A stretch of 64,000 nt of DNA, taken from contig NZ_RJUO01000004.1 in assembly GCF_003752365.1 (NCBI RefSeq), positions 100,355 to 164,354 on the forward strand, read 5' to 3'. The stretch is from Frondihabitans sp. PhB188 (lineage in GTDB: Bacteria > Actinomycetota > Actinomycetes > Actinomycetales > Microbacteriaceae). A model generated the notes under the pieces. That model did not search any database and was not told the origin of the DNA. It was given only the letters and a program-made list of their open reading frames with translations. Within the stretch, counting starts at the first letter, position 1; each line of letters starts with the position of its first letter. The position numbers and the translations under genes are program-made. Of this stretch, positions 58,122 to 64,000 are shown in pieces.

Positions 58122-59779
58122 TTCGTGGTGACGACTTTCTGGTCGGAGAAGTAGCCGGTGAGACCGGGGCCGGTGTAGACGACCCGGAGGTGCCACGTGC
58201 GGTCCTTGGAACCCAGATCGTACTTCAGCACCGACGAGGCCACGCCCGACGGCACCTTCGTGGCGACGAGATTCGACCAGCTTGTCGAGCCGCCCTCGAA
58301 GTAGCCCTGCAGCGTCATCGTGTTCGCAGCAGTCGTCGTCTTCGCGGCGAGCTTCACGCTGACGGTCGCGTCGTGGCTCGCGGTGGTGCTGAGCCCGACG
58401 ATCTTGGCCGGCGGGGTGCTGAGGATCACGCGCGACAGCAACTGCGACGCGTCGGCGAGGATGTCGCCGAAGATCGGGTTCAGCGTGGCGTTCTCGACCT
58501 GGGTGCCGCCCGCCGACTTCAGCGAGTAGACGTAGTTCAGCTTGGGTGTGAACGCGATCTTGTACTTGCCGTTCTCGTCGGTCGTGCCCGTCGCGACCTT
58601 CTTCGCCGTGGCATCCGGGGTGGGCGACGGCACCGCGTAGAGGTCGACCGTCTTGCCGGCCAGCGCGGGCGTGCCCGGCGTGACGTTGGCGAGCGTGCCC
58701 GAGAAGGTCAGCGGCTTGCCAAAGACCACCGTCGACGCGAGCTTGGCGTTCGTGATCGACGGCGCGGCCGAGGGGATGAACGGCGGGTCGTCGTCGGCGG
58801 CGAGGAACTTCCCGACGGCGGTCTGGCCGGTCGGCGAGGTGATCCAGTTCAAGAACGCCTTGGCGCCGGCCGTGTTGATCTGGCTGCCGGCCGGGACGGC
58901 GTCCGGGTTGACGGCATACGCGTGGAACGAGTTGACGAGCGCCGTGCTGGTGCCGGGCGCCGAGTCGGAGTTGTCGCGCGTCAGGATCTTCAGGTTCGAG
59001 ACGGCCTTCGTCGAGACGAGGTACTGGTACGTGCCCCGGTCGGTGAAGACGTAGCAGTCGTCGTCTCCGAACGAGCAGCTGTCGCCCGCCACGACGTTCG
59101 GCCCCTGCGTGAGGCCGGTGGAGTGGTACCAGTCCGGCAGGTCGGCCGCCGTGGCGCAGGCGCCGTCGCCCGTGCTCGGCGCCTTGCCGCCGCCGTTCGC
59201 GTCGGTGACGGTGCAGTCCTGGACGCCGGAGGTGAGGCCCCAGATGGCGTGCTCCTGCACGGTGGTTCCCGGGGTGCCTCCGCGCGAGACGAAGTTGGCC
59301 TTGTGGTCGGCTCCGGCCGCGGCGATCTTCTCGAATGCGCCGGCGATGTCGTGGGAGTCGTCCGTCAGCACGCCCGCGGGGTCGCTGGCGGGGCCGAGCA
59401 GCACGTAGTCGCCCCAGAAGATCGCTCGGCCGTACTTCTCGGCCGAGTAGCCCTGGTCGACGAACTGGTTCTCGAGGCTCGCGGCGTGCACGATCATCGC
59501 GGACGCCGTGCCGGCCTCGGCGTAGGCGATGGCGGCGCCCGTGCCCTTGCTGACGTAGTTGAGGGTGTACTGCGGGTAGGCCTTCTCGAAGCCGGGCTTG
59601 ATCACCGACTGCACGAGGTTCGAGTCGTACACGTCGCTCGTGCCCACCACGGTGAGGGTCGAGGAGTCGTCGGCATGGGCCGGCTGGGCCCCGACGAGGG
59701 CGGAGGCGAGGAGTGCGGCGCTCGCGGCGACAGCGGCGGCGACGTATCTGCGGTGAATTGCCCGGGTCTCAAGACTCAT
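58118..59779 (-). CDS. tupA: Tungstate/molybdate-type substrate-binding protein with extra C-terminal domains
   Basis: A 553-residue secreted binding protein. After a signal peptide come TupA-like blocks: VVGTSDVYDSNLVQSVIKPG, YVSKGTGAAIAYAEAG, IVHAASLENQFVDQGYS, then NFVSRGGTPGTTVQEHAIWG. TupA proteins are about 270 residues; this one adds about 230 residues of Ig-like beta domains (TLANVTPGTPALAGKTVDLY). The usual SRGDxSGTH loop reads SRGGTPGTT, so specificity may differ. ATG at 59779 has GAGGA 7 nt upstream. It is the first gene of the operon. Confidence 0.9.
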   Translation of the reverse strand: MSLETRAIHRRYVAAAVAASAALLASALVGAQPAHADDSSTLTVVGTSDVYDSNLVQSVIKPGFEKAYPQYTLNYVSKGTGAAIAYAEAGTASAMIVHAASLENQFVDQGYSAEKYGRAIFWGDYVLLGPASDPAGVLTDDSHDIAGAFEKIAAAGADHKANFVSRGGTPGTTVQEHAIWGLTSGVQDCTVTDANGGGKAPSTGDGACATAADLPDWYHSTGLTQGPNVVAGDSCSFGDDDCYVFTDRGTYQYLVSTKAVSNLKILTRDNSDSAPGTSTALVNSFHAYAVNPDAVPAGSQINTAGAKAFLNWITSPTGQTAVGKFLAADDDPPFIPSAAPSITNAKLASTVVFGKPLTFSGTLANVTPGTPALAGKTVDLYAVPSPTPDATAKKVATGTTDENGKYKIAFTPKLNYVYSLKSAGGTQVENATLNPIFGDILADASQLLSRVILSTPPAKIVGLSTTASHDATVSVKLAAKTTTAANTMTLQGYFEGGSTSWSNLVATKVPSGVASSVLKYDLGSKDRTWHLRVVYTGPGLTGYFSDQKVVTTK

Positions 59780-59896
59780 ATGCGAATCCTCGCAGATTCC
59801 CGGCGAAACGGAAGACGTCGTCACCAACCCGTAATGAGTCCGGGCCGCGCGCCGACGCACGGAGCGAGTGTCGGTGGCTCGACGTAGCCTGCCCGC

Positions 59897-60799
59897 GTGC
59901 CGGAGCCGATCGCGAGCTGGTGGGCGCGACGACAGCTGTCGCGCCGCTCCGCCATGCCCTACGCCGTGGGCGACTACCGCGAGGCGTGGTCGTACTACCC
60001 GGCACTGGTCCGCCAGTACCGGCCCGAGTACAACGGCGGCATCGTGCTCAGCCAGATCCCGCCCGCGGCCGACGTCTTCCTGTGCTGGGAGTGCGAGCTC
60101 GGCCACGTCTTCGTCGCGACCCCCGACGAGCAGCGCGGGCGCCCCGGTCCCCAGCGCCGCCGCTCGGCCTGGTGTCCGATGTGCACCGAGCAGGCGACCC
60201 CGACGCGGGTTCCGGGCATGCCGTTCCTGCCCTCGCTGAATTGGCGGGCGCAGCAGCTCGAGGCCCCGCCGAGTGCTCCCGCACGCCCTGCCCCGGTGCG
60301 GGCTCGGCGCCGGCCCGCCGCCGCCCGGCCGAAGCAGCTCTGCTCGAAGACGCCGTCCGTCCCCGCCGGCGAGCCGTTTGCGAGCCTGTGCGCGCCGGCG
60401 CCCGCTTCGGCCGTCGAATCCGACGTCCGCGCCGAGCTGGCCGCCCGCCTCGAGTTCACGGCCGGCCTCAACGCCGTGCGCCTCCGGGGCCCCTTCTTCG
60501 ACCACCTCGAGGCCTGGCCCGACATCCTCCTCCCCGAGCTCCGCGTGGCCGTCGAGTACGACTCGACCGGCCGGCACGGGCTCGAGCATGTCGGCAAGCG
60601 CGAAGACGCCGACCGCCGCAAAGACCGTGCGCTCCGGGCCGTCGGGTGGGAGGTGGTCCGGATCCGCACCGGCCGCCTGCTGGCGCTCGGCCCCCACGAC
60701 GTGCTGGCGTCCGGCCCGTCCAAGACCACCCTCGCGCGCTTCGTCGACGAGCTCCGGGCCATCCGCGGCGACCTCATCGTCGACGCCTACCTCCGCTGA
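59897..60799 (+). CDS. Zinc-ribbon protein with PD-(D/E)XK-type nuclease domain
   Basis: A 300-residue protein. The N-terminal zinc ribbon (DUF4379-like) has CWECELGHVF and WCPMC cysteine pairs. A Pro/Ala/Arg linker precedes a C-terminal nuclease-like domain: WPDILLPELRVAVEYDSTGR, then RKDRALRAVGWEVVRIR, matching Vsr/DUF559-type endonucleases. Asp and Glu of the PD..ExD core are present, as is the Lys/Arg set after it. GTG at 59897. It converges on another zinc-ribbon nuclease gene. Confidence 0.82.
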   Translation: MPEPIASWWARRQLSRRSAMPYAVGDYREAWSYYPALVRQYRPEYNGGIVLSQIPPAADVFLCWECELGHVFVATPDEQRGRPGPQRRRSAWCPMCTEQATPTRVPGMPFLPSLNWRAQQLEAPPSAPARPAPVRARRRPAAARPKQLCSKTPSVPAGEPFASLCAPAPASAVESDVRAELAARLEFTAGLNAVRLRGPFFDHLEAWPDILLPELRVAVEYDSTGRHGLEHVGKREDADRRKDRALRAVGWEVVRIRTGRLLALGPHDVLASGPSKTTLARFVDELRAIRGDLIVDAYLR

Positions 60800-60826
60800 G
60801 CGCCGCCGCCGCCGTCCAGCGACAGG

Positions 60827-61399
60827 TCAGACGCGGCGCGCCAGCGCCTCGCTCACCCAGCGCGCGTGGAGCGCCCACGGGTCGGGGTGCCCGGCACCCA
60901 CCTCGGCGACGTGCCGCTCCAGCTCGGGGCCGGTCGCGAACCACTCGGTGCGGTCGTACCGGAGCGCGGCGAACTGCTCGTGCCGCGCCGCCTCCACCCG
61001 TCGGTCGCCGGGTTCGAAGGCCAGCAGCTGCTCGTGCCACAGGCGGGCCATGCGCTGCCGCGGGTTCGCCGTGGTGCCGATCTTGATGCGGTCGCCGAAG
61101 CGGATGTAGTAGACGACGTCGACGCGGGGCGGCGGCAGCTCGCCATCGGGGAGGTCGCCGTACCTCCACTCGCAGACGGCGCAGAGCCAGCCGGTCGGGA
61201 ACCGCAGGCCGAGACGCGCCCCGCACGCCGGGCACGCCGACGGCAGCGCGTCGGGGGCTCCGAATTCGCGGCCCACCCACTCGGCGGTCAGGGCCAGATG
61301 TGCCGTGCACAGAGGCACCGGTGCGCCGGGGGCCGCGAGGTCGGGGCACGGGGCGGTGGCGGTGGTGGTGGCGGCGCACCGCAGTTCCTGCGCGGTCAT
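60827..61399 (-). CDS. GIY-YIG (T5orf172/Mug113-like) nuclease with zinc-binding Cys clusters
   Basis: A 190-residue protein. Cysteine groups in the first 80 residues (ACPACGARLG; GWLCAVCEWRYG) look like zinc ribbons. The C-terminal domain has the GIY-YIG-type start VVYYIRFGDRIKIGTTANPR, followed by EAARHEQFAALRYDRTEWF with conserved Glu and Tyr residues. This is the T5orf172/Mug113 subgroup. ATG at 61399. The target is unknown. Confidence 0.85.
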   Translation of the reverse strand: MTAQELRCAATTTATAPCPDLAAPGAPVPLCTAHLALTAEWVGREFGAPDALPSACPACGARLGLRFPTGWLCAVCEWRYGDLPDGELPPPRVDVVYYIRFGDRIKIGTTANPRQRMARLWHEQLLAFEPGDRRVEAARHEQFAALRYDRTEWFATGPELERHVAEVGAGHPDPWALHARWVSEALARRV

Positions 61400-61431
61400 G
61401 GCCTGACCCTAACCGGCACCCCCGACATCAG

Positions 61432-61475
61432 GAACGCCCCCCGACGCCGATGATCTGCGGCGTCGGGGGGCGTTC
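61432..61475. terminator. Very strong hairpin terminator
   Basis: Perfect 18-bp arms (61432-61449 and 61458-61475) around an 8-nt loop. It lies 16 bp past the stop of the DUF4383 gene on the minus strand. Confidence 0.9.
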
Positions 61476-61490
61476 TCGGTGTGCTGAGGC

Positions 61491-61967
61491 TCAGGCCTCT
61501 TCGTAGTCGCTGCCGAAGAGCGCGAACTGGCTCGTGGCGAGGGCCGCGATCAGGATCGCCAGGCCGAGGCAGAAGTCGAGCGCGAAGTCGTTGAGGTTCG
61601 CCGAGAAGATGTTTCCGCCGAAGTCGCTGTTGCCGAACAGGAGGTTGTAGAGCCACAGCGTCATCAGGAAGCCGCCCGCGCCCACGATGTACAGCGTCGC
61701 TCCGGCACGCGAGCGAGGCGCGCCGAGGCCGGCCAGGCCGACGATGATGAAGAGGACGTTGCGGAGCACGGTGGTCTGGAAGAGGCCGAAGATCATCGCG
61801 TGCGAGTCAGGGCTCGCGAAGGTGATCGTGCCGAGGTCGGTCGTGACGCCGGGGATGAATCCGAGGATGCCGAGCACGAGGAGGAGCAGGCCGACGACGA
61901 GGGCGCAGACCTGGGCAGGACCTGCGGCGTAGCCGTATCGGATTCGCGGGGCGGTGACGGTGGTCAT
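61491..61967 (-). CDS. DUF4383 membrane protein
   Basis: A 158-residue protein with four membrane segments: QVCALVVGLLLLVLGILGFI, TTVLRNVLFIIVGLAGLG, LYIVGAGGFLMTLWLYNLLF and FCLGLAILIAALATSQF. This pattern, with an N-terminal GILGFIPG motif, is DUF4383. ATG at 61967 has GAGGA 9 nt upstream; TTG at 61991 is less likely. Function unknown. Confidence 0.9.
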   Translation of the reverse strand: MTTVTAPRIRYGYAAGPAQVCALVVGLLLLVLGILGFIPGVTTDLGTITFASPDSHAMIFGLFQTTVLRNVLFIIVGLAGLGAPRSRAGATLYIVGAGGFLMTLWLYNLLFGNSDFGGNIFSANLNDFALDFCLGLAILIAALATSQFALFGSDYEEA

Positions 61968-62100
61968 GGGGGCGGTTCCTCTCTGTTGCACTCAGCAGTG
62001 ACCATTCTTCACCCAGGAACTGCCTTCCGGTGACCACTCCTCGCCGCCGGCCCCTCGCCGCCTGGGGCAATTCTGGGAGACGGCGCGCGACACTCCTCCC

Positions 62101-62850
62101 ATGAGCACCCTCAGCCGCCCCCGCAGCCGTCACTCGACCAGGCCCGCCGTGCAGCGCAACCTCGTGACCCGGACGGTGCTGGGGGCTGCGGCTCTCGTCG
62201 CCGTGTGCATCGTCGGGTTCGTCATCGTCTCGTCGCCCGCGCACTCGACCTTCGACCTCGGCGTCGACCAGTGGCTCAGTGCCCACCACGTGGCTCCCCT
62301 GGTCGCGATCGCCACCGCCGTCCACTGGCTCCTCGATCCGCTGCAGGCGATCCTGCTGACCCTCGTCGCCGTCGTCGCCATCGCCCTCCGGACGCGCGAC
62401 CTGCGCCGAGCCATCGGCTTCGGCGCCGTCGTGGCCGTCAGCTGGGTGCCGAGCGATCTGCTCAAGCTCGCCGTCGACCGGGCCCGACCCGCGGCGTCGT
62501 CGCTGGCCCACCCGTTCACCCCGGCGCAGCTCGACCCGTCGTACCCGAGCGGCCACGTCGTCTTCGCAGCGTCGCTCGCCATAGCGGCCTTCCTGCTGCT
62601 GCGCACGGGCGACCCCCGCCGCCCGGTCGTCGCCGTGATCGGGGCGGTGCTGGTCGCGGTCGTCGCGGGGAGCGTCCTCGTCATCGGCATCCATTTTCCG
62701 AGCGACGTCATCGCGTCGATGGTGTGGGCGCTCGGGGCGACGACGCTGATCCGCGTCGCGTATCTCCGGTTCGTGGGGCCCTGGCTCGACTCGCGCTTCG
62801 ACGAGATCACGAAGGGCCTGGCGTCGGTCGACGACGAGCTCGAGTCGTAG
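62101..62850 (+). CDS. PAP2-family phosphatase
   Basis: A 249-residue membrane phosphatase of the lipid phosphate/undecaprenyl-pyrophosphate phosphatase superfamily. The three motifs are KLAVDRARP (Lys-x6-Arg-Pro), YPSGHV (Ser-Gly-His) and VLVIGIHFPSDVIAS. The last lacks the leading Ser-Arg of the classic SRxxxxxHxxxD but keeps His and Asp. Six membrane segments. It may recycle a lipid carrier; exact substrate unknown. Confidence 0.88.
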   Translation: MSTLSRPRSRHSTRPAVQRNLVTRTVLGAAALVAVCIVGFVIVSSPAHSTFDLGVDQWLSAHHVAPLVAIATAVHWLLDPLQAILLTLVAVVAIALRTRDLRRAIGFGAVVAVSWVPSDLLKLAVDRARPAASSLAHPFTPAQLDPSYPSGHVVFAASLAIAAFLLLRTGDPRRPVVAVIGAVLVAVVAGSVLVIGIHFPSDVIASMVWALGATTLIRVAYLRFVGPWLDSRFDEITKGLASVDDELES

Positions 62851-62859
62851 GAGCCTCCG

Positions 62860-63561
62860 TCAGCCGAGCGGCTCGATCAGCTCGGGCCCGTTGTTCTTGA
62901 CGCTGTTGGCCGCCTTCGAGACGGCGTAGTGCGCGAGGGTGTGCGCGACCTCGAGGCTCCGGGCGTCGAGCAGGGCGAGGGCGTCGTCGGCGCCGACCGC
63001 CGGGTCGAGCCAGGCGTCGTACGCGTCGGGTGTCAGGCAGGCGGGCATGCGGTCGTGGACCTCGCCGGGCGCGACGTGCGCGTCGCGGGTGATGATCGCC
63101 GTCGAGATCACCCACCGGTCGGGGTCGTCGTCGGCTTTCGACCTGTCGGGCCAGGCAGTGACGATGCCGGCCATTGCGAGGGCCCCGTCGGGCTCGTGGA
63201 TGTAGTGGGGCTGCTTGCCGTCGTCGGTCAGCACCCACTCGTAGTACCCCTGGGCCGGGATGATGCAGCGGCTCGACGCGAACGCCTTGCGGAACATCCC
63301 GCTCGTGGCGACGGTCTCGATCCGTGCGTTGATCGGCTGCGGGCGCTTCTTCAGGTCGGGGTACCACGCGGGCACGAAGCCCCACCGCGGCGTGGCCAGC
63401 TCACGCTCGCCGTGTCGGAGGCGGACGGCGGCGACCGGGTCGGTGGGCGCGACGTTGTACGACTCCACGAGGTCCGGCCCGGTGCTCGGCAGACTCAGTC
63501 CGCTCAGCAGATCGGGCAGGAGATCGGACGTGGCTCGGGCTACGACGAAGCGACCGCACAT
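62860..63561 (-). CDS. SRAP/HMCES-family abasic-site shielding protein (YedK-like)
   Basis: A 233-residue protein that forms a covalent thiazolidine crosslink with abasic sites in single-stranded DNA. The catalytic Cys is residue 2 (MCGRFVV). NARIET carries the Asn, YYEW the Glu, and GEVHDRMP the His. ATG at 63561 puts Cys directly after the start Met, as needed. It converges on the PAP2 gene 9 nt away. Confidence 0.95.
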   Translation of the reverse strand: MCGRFVVARATSDLLPDLLSGLSLPSTGPDLVESYNVAPTDPVAAVRLRHGERELATPRWGFVPAWYPDLKKRPQPINARIETVATSGMFRKAFASSRCIIPAQGYYEWVLTDDGKQPHYIHEPDGALAMAGIVTAWPDRSKADDDPDRWVISTAIITRDAHVAPGEVHDRMPACLTPDAYDAWLDPAVGADDALALLDARSLEVAHTLAHYAVSKAANSVKNNGPELIEPLG

Positions 63562-63613
63562 GCGGACAGTCTGCGCCCACCCTCCGACATCGGCTCGACG
63601 GGGGTTCTCGAGA

Positions 63614-63634
63614 TAATGCGACTTATCCGCAATA
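63614..63634. promoter_or_regulatory. Possible operator between the SRAP and ROK genes
   Basis: TAATGCG-acttatc-CGCAATA is an imperfect inverted repeat in an AT-rich patch of the divergent intergenic region. ROK regulators often bind such repeats near their own gene. Weak evidence. Confidence 0.4.
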
Positions 63635-63642
63635 ATGGCCGC

Positions 63643-64000
63643 ATGCCAGGTCTCGATCAGACGGCCGTGCGTCGCGTGAACACGGGCGTCGTGCTCCGCG
63701 CGCTCGCTGACGCCGACGCCGACGTCACTCTGCAGGAGCTGGTCTCGGCGACGGGACTGTCGCGCCGCACGATCGAGCTGATCCTCGGCGAGCTCGCCGC
63801 CGACGGGTGGGTCGCCCTGGCCGTGCCGACGGTCAGCGGCGGAGCCGGCCGACCGGCCAAGCGCTTCCGGTTCGAGTCGAGGCGCCTCGTCGTCGCGGCC
63901 GTCGTGCTCGACAGCCACAGCGCGGTGGCCGTCATCGCCGACCTCCGCGGGGGCGAGCTGGCGCGTGCGGCGGTGGCCCTTCCCGACGAGTCGCGCGATC
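63643..64000 (+). CDS. ROK-family transcriptional regulator (partial, runs off the window)
   Basis: The first 119 residues are visible. ATG at 63643 begins MPGLDQTAVRRVNTGVVLRA. A winged helix-turn-helix follows (VTLQELVSATGLSRRTIELI, LGELAADGWV), then GGAGRPAKRFRFESRRLVVA, the usual passage into the ROK sugar-kinase-like domain. The rest lies beyond the window, so effector binding cannot be judged. Confidence 0.85.
   Translation, partial: MPGLDQTAVRRVNTGVVLRALADADADVTLQELVSATGLSRRTIELILGELAADGWVALAVPTVSGGAGRPAKRFRFESRRLVVAAVVLDSHSAVAVIADLRGGELARAAVALPDESRD

Noticed and set aside
59780-59896. Possible molybdenum/tungsten-cofactor riboswitch before the tupA-like gene
   Set aside because: The 117-nt divergent gap is too short and shows none of the conserved helices; it must also hold promoters for both strands.

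Overview
This window is the replication-origin region of a high-GC actinobacterium, most likely a member of the Microbacteriaceae. That placement is inferred from gene order, codon use and proteins such as CrgA, DUF3566, DUF4383 and class E sortase; no search was run. The conserved core runs from parB to the PknA/PknB/FHA cell-wall cluster, and a chromosomal accessory part follows. I see no phage, insertion sequence or CRISPR array.

Layout. 1-960 is non-coding: a 150-bp tandem repeat at the left edge, then three parS sites. 961-6207 (minus) is the chain rpmH-rnpA-yidD-yidC-jag-rsmG-parA-parB, with two more parS sites. 6208-8601 holds dnaA and DnaA-box clusters on both sides; the dnaA-dnaN gap is the best oriC candidate. 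8602-17792 (plus) is dnaN-gnd-recF-DUF721-gyrB-gyrA-DUF3566, followed by tRNA-Ile and tRNA-Ala. 18359-22571 carries a Lys/Ala-rich membrane protein, a cyclophilin, a rhomboid-like protein that has lost its catalytic dyad, crgA, a sortase, a 53-residue membrane protein and a glutamine amidotransferase. 22682-31735 (minus) is the cell growth and division operon fhaA-fhaB-pstP-ftsW/rodA-pbpA-pknA-pknB, then tRNA-Leu.

32-48 kb is an envelope and osmotic-stress region: an orphan histidine kinase, a degenerate SGNH protein, a frameshifted DUF4190 gene, an alternative sigma factor translationally coupled to Asp23/Gls24 proteins, an AraC regulator, and a long plus-strand series of Asp23/Gls24, DUF2273-like, AmaP-like, CsbD, aquaporin, LEA-like repeat and Pmp3 proteins. 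A two-component system, a Pro/Ala-rich membrane protein and a YtxH-like/holin-like/DUF3618 operon follow.

48-64 kb is metabolic and surface functions: a mannitol-dehydrogenase-family enzyme with a TetR neighbour, a large secreted subtilase, a six-gene minus-strand operon, two small zinc-ribbon nucleases, DUF4383, a PAP2 phosphatase, an SRAP protein and the start of a ROK regulator that runs off the window. The six-gene operon (54062-59779) is the most unusual unit. It couples a TupABC-like tungstate/molybdate ABC importer to an ExbB/TolQ-like proton channel, a DUF2149 protein and a membrane-anchored PKD-domain surface protein. Five of the six genes are joined by 4-nt stop/start overlaps and the last follows after 13 nt. 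A proton-driven motor tied to an oxyanion importer in a cell expected to lack an outer membrane is the best candidate here for an undescribed system.
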